Shown: positions 1 to 7,095, numbered from the stretch's first letter. The stretch: DNA of 12,856 nucleotides from JACZSB01 sp965372015 (GCA_965372015.1 CBDVAP010000081.1:1-12856), one strand, 5' to 3'. The notes: generated by a model from the sequence alone, not told the origin. Numbers and translations: made by a program.

Positions 1-179
1 CCACCGGTCTAAAATAAGGCTAGATTCTCCACCACGGATTATCTAATTTCCAATCATCGTGTTGACCAATAATGTGAGACAGTATCTACACAATTTCCCC
101 TTGGGGTGTGATAGCGGCACCGGCGTAATACTTTATGCGTCATTACCCGATTCTGTCCACAACGAGATAAGCTCCCGCA
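1..179. other. Gene-free upstream region of dprA
   Basis: No open frame of useful length reaches the left edge: stops occur early in all three forward frames, and nothing convincing is seen on the reverse strand. A weak sigma70-like pair can be drawn, TTGACC at 62-67 and TATCTA at 83-88, but the 15-base spacing is poor. It is noted only as a possible dprA promoter. Confidence 0.4.
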
Positions 180-1259
180 TTGATCCCCGCTGAAGTCGTA
201 TTGACCCTGCTCGAAGTCCCGGGGCTGGGCTCACGGAAGGCGCACGCTATCCTCAGTGCCTTCCCTGACGTCAGCGACTGGCAGGATCTGCTGGCCTGTG
301 ATATCAGCCGCCTCGACGGCATATCCAATGCGTTGGTCAATCGCCTACGGGAGACACAAATCGAGGTCGGGCAGCGCATACTCGAGCGCACCGAGTCCCT
401 TGGGGGCCGGTATCTCCATTATTGGCAGTCGGGATATCCGAAGATGCTAGCCCAGATTTATGATCCCCCGATGGGGCTGTTTCTACGGGGCGAGGGTGAC
501 CTGGAGGCGGAGTTCATAGCCGTGGTGGGGACCAGGCAGCCGACTCCCTATGGCCGGGAGCAGGCCCGGCATCTCACACACGAAGTAATCGCGGTGGGAT
601 TGGGTATTGCCAGTGGGTTCGCCCGGGGCATCGACACCGTGGCCCATACCGCCGCCCTGGAGGTGCGGGGCCGGACCGTGGCCGTTCTGGGATGTGGCAT
701 CGATATCGTCTACCCGGCCGAAAACCGCAAACTGTATTCCTCACTGTTGGAGAAGGGGTTAGCCCTCTCGGAGTATCCGCCGGGCGCCAAGCCCGACGGT
801 CACCATTTTCCCCAACGCAATCGGATCATCAGTGGCTTGTCGCTGGGGGTCTTGGTGGTGGAGGCAGGCACCGGCAGTGGCGCCCTGATCACCGCCCTGC
901 ACGCACTCGATCTGGACCGGCAAGTGTTCGCCGTACCCGGCCGTATCGACAACAAGAAGTCCAGCGGCTGTCACGAGCTGATCAATCGCGGGGCAAAACT
1001 GGTCGGCCGGGTGGAGGACATCCTTTCAGAGCTGGGGGCGCCCTATTCCGCCGCGCCGGGTGACCAGCTCGACCTTATCCGCGACCTACCCGAACCGGAG
1101 CGCGGCATCCTGGAATATCTTACTCGCGAACCGGTGCCGGTTGACCAGATTGCCGAGGATCTCAATCGCGATATCTCCGAGCTGCTCACGATCTTATTAT
1201 TCATGGAGATGAATGGGCTTGTAATCCAGAGTGCCGGTAAGCGCTTTAACCGGACGTAA
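180..1259 (+). CDS. dprA: DNA processing protein DprA (Smf family)
   Basis: DprA binds single-stranded DNA entering by transformation and loads RecA onto it in the cytoplasm. The 359-residue length is normal. Residues 1-65 form a helix-hairpin-helix/SAM-like region (VPGLGSRKAHAIL). Residues about 85-290 are the Rossmann-fold DprA core, with VVGTRQPTPYGREQAR (115-130), the signature SGFARGID (145-152), GCGIDIVYPAENRKLY, RNRIISGLS (213-221), and GSGALITA (232-239), followed by AVPG. Residues about 303-359 look like the winged-helix tail found in many DprA proteins. An in-frame TAA at 168-170 leaves TTG at 180 as the first usable start. It gives a complete N-terminus, although no clear Shine-Dalgarno site precedes it. 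The next gene starts 12 bp after the stop, so the two are probably cotranscribed. Family assignment is very secure; natural competence of the host is not shown by this gene alone. Confidence 0.97.
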   Translation: MIPAEVVLTLLEVPGLGSRKAHAILSAFPDVSDWQDLLACDISRLDGISNALVNRLRETQIEVGQRILERTESLGGRYLHYWQSGYPKMLAQIYDPPMGLFLRGEGDLEAEFIAVVGTRQPTPYGREQARHLTHEVIAVGLGIASGFARGIDTVAHTAALEVRGRTVAVLGCGIDIVYPAENRKLYSSLLEKGLALSEYPPGAKPDGHHFPQRNRIISGLSLGVLVVEAGTGSGALITALHALDLDRQVFAVPGRIDNKKSSGCHELINRGAKLVGRVEDILSELGAPYSAAPGDQLDLIRDLPEPERGILEYLTREPVPVDQIAEDLNRDISELLTILLFMEMNGLVIQSAGKRFNRT

Positions 1260-1271
1260 ATTCCCGGTGCT

Positions 1272-2453
1272 TTGACGCCTCTTAACAATATAGTCCGGTT
1301 CCTTATGGCTCTGTTACCCTTTACCCTCCTGTGGTGGGCCTGCAATTCTCCCACCGGTCCCGATAGTGAAAAGGCCTTCAGCCGTGTTTTAGGCGGCGAC
1401 AGTGATGACATTGGCATGTCCATCGCCCAGACGTTCGATGGCGGTTATATCGTGGGAGCCACTACCGAATCCGAAGGCAGCCCCCATGCGGATTACTGGC
1501 TGGCGAAGCTGGACCGGAAAGGCAATGGCTCGTGGGATCGCACATTCGGCGGCAGCGATTGGGATCGCCTCAGGGCGGTGCGGCAAACCTCCGATGCCGG
1601 TTACATATTGCTGGGGTATACCTGGGGCCAGGGCGCCGGCTCCACCGATCTCTGGCTGGTTAAGACCAATCCCAACGGATATAAGGTTTGGGGGGCCACT
1701 TATGGCGGGGCCGCCGCTGATCAGGGCTGGGGCGTCCAGCAAACGTACGATGGCGGCTACATCCTGGTGGGGACCACGGAGTCCGCCGGGGCTGGCGGGA
1801 GCGACCTGTGGCTGGTCAGAACCGGGCCCGACGGCAGCGAGCTATGGAACCGAACGGTGGGCGGTGAGGGAGACGAGGTTGGGTTCGCGGTATTGCAGAC
1901 TGCGGACTCGGGGTTCGTCGCCGCGGGTGTTGCGGCGCCAATTGGGGGCGGTAGCAGCGCCTTCCTCGTTAAGACCGACAGCGCCGGGACTATACTATGG
2001 ACCATGACCTACGGCGGTGCGGGGACCGATACCGCCTTTTCGGTAGTGGCGCTCGCTGATGGCGGTCTGGTCCTGGCCGGGGTTCGGGGAGGCGATGCCC
2101 TATTGATCAAGACCAGCGCCAGCGGACAACAGACCTGGGCCATGACGTTCGGTGGACCGGCCGACGATACGGTCCGTGAAGTGGTGCTCTCCGGCGATGG
2201 CGGCTTTGTCCTGGTGGGAACCACCCGACTCACGGCCGAGGAGGACAGCGACATCTGGCTGCTGAAGGTGGACACAGATGGCAAGCAAGTCTGGAGCCGC
2301 ACCTTCGATGGTGGCGCCGACGACTGGGGGCAGGCACTGGCAGCCACTGATGACGGCGGCTATGTGATCACTGGGTCCACTGCAACCTCCGAGGGCAGCA
2401 ACCGCGCCGTGTGGGTTATCAAAACCGATAGCAAGGGCAAGTCCGCCGACTAG
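1272..2453 (+). CDS. Exported seven-repeat beta-propeller protein, probable lipoprotein
   Basis: The N-terminus has a short polar segment (MTPLNNIVR), a hydrophobic run and a cysteine at residue 24 in LLWWAC followed by NSPTGPD. This resembles a lipoprotein signal with a relaxed lipobox. After it come seven tandem repeats of about 46-55 residues. Each runs roughly T-[FY]-G-G, a D-rich segment, DGGY-hydrophobic-GTT, D-x-W-L-x-K-T-D-x-G and W. Seven units match the blade number of a closed seven-bladed propeller. Repeat 4 (VAAP, SSAFL) and repeat 5 (shortened GGDALL) are the most degenerate. The likely role is cell-envelope binding or scaffolding; no catalytic motif is visible. The start is uncertain: TTG at 1272 gives the better signal peptide, while ATG at 1305 leaves only 12 residues before the cysteine. 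Neither has a clear ribosome site. The link to dprA is positional only. Confidence 0.85.
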   Translation: MTPLNNIVRFLMALLPFTLLWWACNSPTGPDSEKAFSRVLGGDSDDIGMSIAQTFDGGYIVGATTESEGSPHADYWLAKLDRKGNGSWDRTFGGSDWDRLRAVRQTSDAGYILLGYTWGQGAGSTDLWLVKTNPNGYKVWGATYGGAAADQGWGVQQTYDGGYILVGTTESAGAGGSDLWLVRTGPDGSELWNRTVGGEGDEVGFAVLQTADSGFVAAGVAAPIGGGSSAFLVKTDSAGTILWTMTYGGAGTDTAFSVVALADGGLVLAGVRGGDALLIKTSASGQQTWAMTFGGPADDTVREVVLSGDGGFVLVGTTRLTAEEDSDIWLLKVDTDGKQVWSRTFDGGADDWGQALAATDDGGYVITGSTATSEGSNRAVWVIKTDSKGKSAD

Positions 2454-2503
2454 GCCTACTGTCCTACCAATCACCGATATCAGGCACTGGTCCCCCGGCC
2501 CCG

Positions 2504-2559
2504 CCCCGCTTACAGCGAGATTAGGCACTTACAGCGGAGTTCCCCCGCTTGCAGCGGGG
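2504..2559. repeat. Three CTTRCAGCG iterons ending in a perfect hairpin
   Basis: CTTACAGCG occurs at 2509 and 2528, and CTTGCAGCG at 2548, so the spacing is 19-20 bp. The last unit is a perfect hairpin: CCCCGCT, loop TGC, AGCGGGG (2543-2559). The first unit begins with the same CCCCGCT arm but its right arm has decayed. A related CCCCGCTGGCAGCG occurs at 2809-2822. The hairpin lies about 90 bp after the propeller gene and could act as a terminator, but no T-run follows. Confidence 0.6.
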
Positions 2560-2575
2560 TTCGAGGCCACGAATG

Positions 2576-2696
2576 GCTAGCTTATGCCCAGCTTAGACCC
2601 AGCTTTGACCCATTAAAGACCCATAAGAAACCGATTAAAAACCCATCCAATACCTAGCTAATGCCCATCAAAAGGCCAATGCCTACCGACGGAAGA
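2576..2696. repeat. Degenerate tandem array with exact 11-bp period
   Basis: CCCA or a one-base variant recurs at 2587, 2598, 2609, 2620, 2631 (CCGA), 2642, 2653 (CCTA), 2664, 2675 (GCCA) and 2686 (CCGA), always exactly 11 bp apart. The first two units are CCCAGCTTAGA and CCCAGCTTTGA, and later units drift to CCCATTAAAGA and CCCATAAGAAA. A preceding unit GCTAGCTTATG at 2576 is also in phase. The remainder of each unit is A+T-rich. Inverted GGCTAGC (2574-2580) and GCTAGCC (2698-2704) bracket the array. No reading frame runs through it convincingly. Confidence 0.75.
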
Positions 2697-2824
2697 GGCT
2701 AGCCGAAGGGGGTATTTCAAAAAAATTCACCCCAAAAAGCAGTAATAAGAGCATAAGATATTAAGTATTAATGGGTTAATATCTGTTAGATACCGGGCCG
2801 ATACCTCACCCCGCTGGCAGCGTA

Positions 2825-2880
2825 GTGGCAGTAGCAGGCCTCGGCGTAGCCAGAGGCAACGCCTACGGCGAGCCTGGCAG
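2825..2880 (+). repeat. 56-bp interspersed repeat, copy A
   Basis: This block is identical base for base to 3343-3398 and is present in reverse complement at 9441-9496 with one mismatch. It contains an imperfect hairpin with arms around GGCCTCGGCGTAG and CTACGGCGAGCC. All three copies lie in non-coding DNA around the accessory region. Confidence 0.9.
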
Positions 2881-2887
2881 CAGCAGA

Positions 2888-2935
2888 CCTCTCCCCGCCA
2901 CCGCCTTTGGCGGGACAAACATGCTGCGGGACAGG
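2888..2935. repeat. GC-stem hairpin repeat, copy 1
   Basis: The segment CCCGCCACCGCCTTTGGCGGG forms nested GC stems. It reappears almost exactly at 3592-3639, and in both places it is followed by a similar CTGCGGG-rich tail. It follows copy A of the 56-bp repeat after only a few bases. Confidence 0.7.
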
Positions 2936-3006
2936 CCTGAAGGCGAGGGGAATCTGTATATCTAGATTTTCAAAGAGCGGGGGAATATAAGGCCTCGGGT
3001 GGGGTA

Positions 3007-3320
3007 CTGTCGTTCGCCTGGTGCGCGGAGAAGAGAATAGCCGCTAAGTACGCTAAGGGTCGCTAAGGGGATGGCAGCCCCGCCGATGGCGGGACATACA
3101 TTCAGCAAGAGAGATTCCTCACTGCGTTCGGAATGACAATGCGGTGAGCGCTGTCGTTCGCCTGGTGCGCGGAGAGTAGATTAGCCGCTAAGTACGCTAA
3201 GGAGCGCTAAGGGAGACGGAAGCATTGGGCTAATCAGCGATCAGCAGGAGAGATTGCCACATCCCGATAAATCGGGATTCGCAATGACTAGAGGGGGCGC
3301 TGTCGTTGGCCTGGTGCGCG
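3007..3320. repeat. Tandem unit of 144-149 bp, two copies plus a fragment
   Basis: Unit 1 starts at 3007, unit 2 at 3151 and a truncated unit 3 at 3300. Each opens with CTGTCGTTCGCCTGGTGCGC (one mismatch in unit 3). Units 1 and 2 continue with CCGCTAAGTACGCTAAGG, giving three CGCTAAG boxes 9-10 bp apart (3042, 3051, 3061 and 3186, 3195, 3205). Both also share TCAGCARGAGAGATT (3102 and 3241) and an AATGACNA block near the end. Interiors differ: unit 1 carries a CCCGCC-GAT-GGCGGG hairpin (3079-3093), while unit 2 carries ATCCCGAT-AA-ATCGGGAT (3261-3278). This is a modular repeat family, not a gene. Confidence 0.8.
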
Positions 3321-3342
3321 TACATCTCCACAGGGCGGGGTT

Positions 3343-3404
3343 GTGGCAGTAGCAGGCCTCGGCGTAGCCAGAGGCAACGCCTACGGCGAGCCTGGCAGTG
3401 GCAG
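3343..3404 (+). repeat. 56-bp interspersed repeat, copy B (extended to 62 bp)
   Basis: Bases 3343-3398 are identical to copy A. A further six bases (to 3404) are shared only with the inverted copy at 9435-9496, so B and C are the closer pair in extent. Confidence 0.9.
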
Positions 3405-3423
3405 GAAAGAGGAAAGAGCTAAC

Positions 3424-3500
3424 CGCCAAGGACGCCAGGGACGCCAACCCCGCCGAAGGCGGGGTCCGGGACGCGAACCCCGCCGAAGGCGGGGGATGGG
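3424..3500. repeat. CGCCAAG boxes and 30-bp tandem pair with GC hairpins
   Basis: Three CGCC(A/A/A)-type boxes occur 9 bp apart at 3424, 3433 and 3442, recalling the CGCTAAG triplets of the 144-bp unit. They lead into two 30-bp tandem copies (3441-3470 and 3471-3500). Each copy contains a perfect hairpin CCCCGCC-GAA-GGCGGGG (3448-3464 and 3478-3494). Confidence 0.75.
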
Positions 3501-3533
3501 ACCTTCAGCCGGAGAACTCACCCCTGTCGTTTC

Positions 3534-3548
3534 CCCGCCGTTGGCGGG
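3534..3548. repeat. GC-stem hairpin with GTT loop
   Basis: CCCGCC, loop GTT, GGCGGG. The stem is the same as in the hairpins at 3079, 3448 and 3478, but the loop differs. The ACAAACA that follows resembles the sequence after copy 1 at 2888. Confidence 0.6.
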
Positions 3549-3591
3549 ACAAACACGACTCCCCGCCTCGCCGTGCCCGGCTACGGGCAGG

Positions 3592-3639
3592 CCTCTCCCC
3601 GCCACCGCCTTTGGCGGGACAAGCTTTCTGCGGGGCAGG
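3592..3639. repeat. GC-stem hairpin repeat, copy 2
   Basis: This near-identical copy of 2888-2935 shares the first 31 bases and a similar CTGCGGGGCAGGC tail. It marks the right end of the GC-rich repeat cluster. Confidence 0.7.
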
Positions 3640-3771
3640 CTTAAAATAGAGGGGGTTTTGCAACCGAGAACCCGGTTAGCAGACTGATCCGAGGACAGGG
3701 GGTGGCCCATACGATTCTAATACCAACAGAGACACCTTAATTGTGTGTCAAAAAGGATTAGTGGCGGCCTG

Positions 3772-3860
3772 TTATGAGATTTAGATTATGAGACGGGTTT
3801 TGGAACGGGAATTCGGGTTTTGAGGCGGGTTATTGAGACGGTGCGAAGGTAGTCTCATAA
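3772..3860. repeat. Degenerate 12-bp tandem with terminal inverted repeat
   Basis: Units resembling TGAGACGGGTTT run from 3789 to about 3841: TGAGACGGGTTT, TGGAACGGGAAT, a shortened TCGGGTTT, TGAGGCGGGTTAT and TGAGACGG. TTATGAGAC at 3786-3794 is perfectly inverted as GTCTCATAA at 3852-3860, enclosing the array. TTATGAGA also occurs directly repeated at 3772. No gene is seen between here and 4108. Confidence 0.6.
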
Positions 3861-3969
3861 AGGATGGTTTTTAAGACCGCCTGCTATCATCCATTTGTGG
3901 GCAATTAGTCAACACGTCTTGTTGGTCAAGAGCCATCCGAAGTACGGAAGCCAGGTACATTTGCCGAAC

Positions 3970-3998
3970 TTGTCCAGGTAGTGCGTAAGTGTTATAGT
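3970..3998 (+). promoter_or_regulatory. Candidate promoter of the helicase cassette
   Basis: TTGTCC at 3970-3975 and TATAGT at 3993-3998 are separated by 17 bases, which fits a sigma70-type promoter (4/6 and 5/6 consensus matches). It lies in A+T-rich DNA about 110 bp before the helicase start. Prediction by eye only. Confidence 0.35.
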
Positions 3999-4107
3999 TA
4001 GAATTATTTTGGGCTGCAATATTCATGACAAAGATAATAAATATACTTTTGGATCGATGATTAATAGGCCAGACCTGTTTTATGAAGCAGAAACCATGGA
4101 GTAAAAC

Positions 4108-6303
4108 ATGGATATCCTTCCAACAGTTGATACATATGAACACGATACTGCTGCCCAGAACATATGGGAAAGATTAAAGTCCATCGTCGGGGCGTTAGAT
4201 GGAATATGTTACTATAAGCATCCAATTATTGAATCGGCAACGAAGAATTCCCCAGATATTGCTCTGATTGCAGAAGGCTTTCATCCTCTTACAATAAAGA
4301 TATTGGCCTGTGCTTTGGAGGATATCGGAGAGGTCTCAAAAGAATCCTGGCAAATAAGTGGAGCCTCGATAGACTCCCCGATCTTTGAACTTGATGATTA
4401 TGTTATTTCTCTGAATAGTAAGTGGGAGAAACAGCGCTTGCTTCGGCGCAGGCTTGATACGGTCGGAGTGTTGGTTCTTCCATTGATCACAAAGGCCGAT
4501 TTCGAGGCGGCTCATGGCGCGCCAAGTAACTTAATGGATGATGCTTCGAAACAAATGCACATCTATTTTAGAGACTCTGATATAACCAAGGCATTACATA
4601 AACTGGAGCTGCCGCTTGGTGAACGTGAGTGGCTCTTGACAAAATCGGTATTTCAGGGCGCAAATCCTCTTAACAAGCAAATAATTGATGTTTCTGATAA
4701 AGTTGTGAAGATAGGAAATGCTATCTCGATTCTTGAAACACAAATCGCATTACTAGATGATCAGCAGCATAAAGTCGCAATACAAATGGCTCCAGGTCCT
4801 CAAAGGATTCGAGGTCTGGCTGGCACAGGCAAAACGGTTATACTTGCTATGAAAGTTGCGAACATCCATCGTCGCTATCCAGATATGCACATCTTGTTTT
4901 CGTTTCATACGCAGAGCCTATATAACCAATCGAAAAAACTAATTACTAGATTTTATAGAGAGTACAGCGACTCTGATCCAAATTGGGATAAACTCCATAT
5001 CATGCATGGTTGGGGGAGTCAGAACCGACCCGGGGTTTACTCCGAACTCTGTAAACGGCTTGGATTGAAGCCTTTAACTCTAGCGAATGCAAGGACTCTC
5101 GACAGTGAAAATCCCTTCAGGGCTTGCTGCAAAGCCGTCCTTGAACATGAATTCGAACCTTTCTACGATTTTATATTAGTTGATGAGGCGCAGGATTTTC
5201 CGGCAGAATATTTCTTGTTATTAGCCAAATTAATTTCGGAGCATAAGCGGATATACTTCGCCTACGATGAACTACAGAGCCTAACAAATGTTGAGATGCC
5301 AAAACCTGAGGATCTTTTCGGGAAGGATGAAAAAAACGAACCCTTCATTAGTCTAGAGGGCGATGATTACCCGGGTGGTATTGAAAAGGACTTTGTCTTA
5401 CATCGTTCCTATAGGTGCGCACTTGAAGTCCTAATGCTCGCTCATGGAATCGGTCTTGGTATCCATGGTCCTAAAGGCTGTGTTCAGATGCTAGGCAATA
5501 TGGCGTCTTGGGAATCTATTGGCTATACACGCGAGAAGGGGTCATTTAATACTGGCGACGAAACGATTTTCAAGAGACCAAAGGTTAATAGTCCGAACCG
5601 TGTCCATCAAATTTACAAGGGTGAGAAACCACTTATTGAAGTCCAGCATTTTACAGATAGGCCTGCAGAGTACGATTGGGTTGCTAACTCTATGCAGGAA
5701 TTAGTTGAGCAAGAAAATGTTCGACCGGAAGACATAATTGTGATATGCCTTGACTCAAGAAAATCTAGGAATCATCTTTTGGCAATCCAGTCCCGGCTCG
5801 ATAAAATGGGAATTTGGTCAACTATACCAGGCTTAATTGATAAGTCATGGAAATTTGCCGAACCCGGTATGGCAACCCTTACAACAGTGTACCGTGCCAA
5901 GGGCAATGAGGCACCTGTTGTCTTTATCTGTTCATTCGATTCCCTATATAGTTATGCCGAGGAGGTTGAAAGCCGGAATAGGGCCTTCACATCTCTCTCA
6001 AGATCAAAAGGTTGGATCAGAATCACTGGCATAGGACCAAATATGAAATCTGCCCAAAATGAAATAGAGCAAATTCGAAAGGATATTCCCTATTTTCGTT
6101 TCAAATTTCCTGATATGAATAATATTCGCATTCGGAAGTTGGACGCATCGGAAACCTCTCGGCGAAGGAAGGAAGTAGGCAAGGCTCGCACATCTGTTAA
6201 AACGCTCATAAATCTCGAGAAAGATGCGATTAAGGATCTTGATCCCGAATTATTAGGGCAACTACGCGATATCCTAGGCAAGGCTGACGGTGAAGATTAC
6301 TGA
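4108..6303 (+). CDS. SF1 (UvrD-like) helicase with NERD-like N-terminal domain
   Basis: This 731-residue protein is probably an ATP-driven nucleic-acid translocase. Motifs occur in SF1 order: Q-motif LLDDQQHKVA (215-224), Walker A GLAGTGKT (236-243), Walker B ILVDEAQDF (356-364), motif III YFAYDELQSL (383-392), motif IV LHRSYRC (431-437), motif V LTTVYRAKGNEAPVV (591-605), and motif VI TSLSRSKGW (628-636). Residues 30-130 resemble a NERD nuclease fold (PIIE, then SPDIALIAEG and PLTIKI). The usual E-x-K is replaced by T-I-K, so catalysis is doubtful. The C-terminal 60 residues are charged and helical. GGAG at 4098-4101, six bases before ATG 4108, supports the start. The next gene overlaps its end by 14 nt. 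Base composition is A+T-richer than the flanks, suggesting acquisition. The helicase assignment is secure; the biological role is inferred. Confidence 0.88.
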   Translation: MDILPTVDTYEHDTAAQNIWERLKSIVGALDGICYYKHPIIESATKNSPDIALIAEGFHPLTIKILACALEDIGEVSKESWQISGASIDSPIFELDDYVISLNSKWEKQRLLRRRLDTVGVLVLPLITKADFEAAHGAPSNLMDDASKQMHIYFRDSDITKALHKLELPLGEREWLLTKSVFQGANPLNKQIIDVSDKVVKIGNAISILETQIALLDDQQHKVAIQMAPGPQRIRGLAGTGKTVILAMKVANIHRRYPDMHILFSFHTQSLYNQSKKLITRFYREYSDSDPNWDKLHIMHGWGSQNRPGVYSELCKRLGLKPLTLANARTLDSENPFRACCKAVLEHEFEPFYDFILVDEAQDFPAEYFLLLAKLISEHKRIYFAYDELQSLTNVEMPKPEDLFGKDEKNEPFISLEGDDYPGGIEKDFVLHRSYRCALEVLMLAHGIGLGIHGPKGCVQMLGNMASWESIGYTREKGSFNTGDETIFKRPKVNSPNRVHQIYKGEKPLIEVQHFTDRPAEYDWVANSMQELVEQENVRPEDIIVICLDSRKSRNHLLAIQSRLDKMGIWSTIPGLIDKSWKFAEPGMATLTTVYRAKGNEAPVVFICSFDSLYSYAEEVESRNRAFTSLSRSKGWIRITGIGPNMKSAQNEIEQIRKDIPYFRFKFPDMNNIRIRKLDASETSRRRKEVGKARTSVKTLINLEKDAIKDLDPELLGQLRDILGKADGEDY

Positions 6304-6994
6304 CATTATTGGGAGTATAGTTTCCGCAAAAAATGATTGGGAACATCATTTAGCGAATCTACGCGCTATCAGAAAGGAGCACACTATCACCTGGGCGAAC
6401 TTTGAGAAATGCTGGATAGGCAACTATTTATCTGAAGATGAATTCCTAAATATGGTTAACGATGGTCAATATTCTCTTCAAATTCCAGAGGATGGTAGTA
6501 TTCTCCAACTGTTTTATTCCTTTAATCCAAGGGATAATCAACTTGAGAGTGCTTGCCTTGCATACTATGGCAGCCCAGATCAGTCCAATGAAAATCAATT
6601 TGAATTTTCACGGCTAAATGAAATTGAACCGGAGGTTCTAGAGGACGATTATGAACCTGAAGCAGGACAAACCACTTCTGAAATATCCGCTCGATGGTTA
6701 CGCCTTGAATACGAGCGGGACCAAGCCGATAGGATCACCCACAGCAAATGTCATTTGCATGTTGGTGGTATGCCCGAGACAAGAATTATTGTTCGAGGTG
6801 TGCCTGGACCTGCTCAATTTATTGAGTGGACGATGGCCCTTTTTTATCCCAAGATTTATCAAACTCACAGGTTAGAGGACAAAGAGACAGCAGAAATTTC
6901 TACCATATTGCAGCGCATCAACAGATTGACCTTGCCGTTTGTTGAAGCGGATATTACTCAACAAACTCCTCATTTGTTGATTCCTACCAACTAG
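6290..6994 (+). CDS. DUF2290-like partner of the helicase
   Basis: This 234-residue, soluble-looking protein has no signal peptide or membrane segment. Visible landmarks are an acidic middle (about 110-125), then SARWLRLEYERD (133-144), H-x3-H-x-H in HSKCHLHVGG (151-160), ETRIIVRG (163-170), and FIEWTMALFYPKIY (177-190). From memory this order of an R/D-Y strand, a histidine cluster and an F-I-x(6)-F-Y helix resembles DUF2290 proteins; this was not tested by search. The histidine cluster might bind metal or nucleotide, which is speculation. Translation starts at GTG 6290 inside the helicase gene, with AAGG about seven bases upstream, and overlaps it by 14 nt. This implies translational coupling and a shared function. 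No homology to a known toxin, antitoxin or nuclease is obvious. The composition matches the helicase, so both genes probably arrived together. Confidence 0.78.
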   Translation: MKITDIIGSIVSAKNDWEHHLANLRAIRKEHTITWANFEKCWIGNYLSEDEFLNMVNDGQYSLQIPEDGSILQLFYSFNPRDNQLESACLAYYGSPDQSNENQFEFSRLNEIEPEVLEDDYEPEAGQTTSEISARWLRLEYERDQADRITHSKCHLHVGGMPETRIIVRGVPGPAQFIEWTMALFYPKIYQTHRLEDKETAEISTILQRINRLTLPFVEADITQQTPHLLIPTN

Positions 6995-7058
6995 CATCCT
7001 CTATTGGCAATTTTGGGCAGACTACCGATTAATTCCACGCTCGTACACTGCGTCCATC

Positions 7059-7095
7059 GACGGAGCAATGATCTATTAAGACATTGCTATCCGTC
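7059..7095. terminator. Strong hairpin after the helicase cassette
   Basis: GACGG-AGCAATG (7059-7070) pairs with CATTGCT-AT-CCGTC (7082-7095). This gives 12 base pairs with a two-base bulge and an 11-base A+T-rich loop. It lies 65 bp after the stop of the partner gene. No T-run follows, so it may be a terminator, an RNA-stabilising end or a protein site. Confidence 0.45.

Noticed and set aside
3007..3500. Possible CRISPR array
   Set aside because: Repeats are of different lengths and types, spacing is 144-149 bp or 30 bp without uniform spacers, and no cas gene is present.
3343..3710. Overlapping Arg/Pro/Gly-rich open frames on both strands
   Set aside because: They are produced by the GC-rich repeats, have low-complexity products and no ribosome sites.
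3871..4143. Minus-strand 90-residue frame before the helicase
   Set aside because: It overlaps the start and ribosome site of the helicase, and its product shows no family features.
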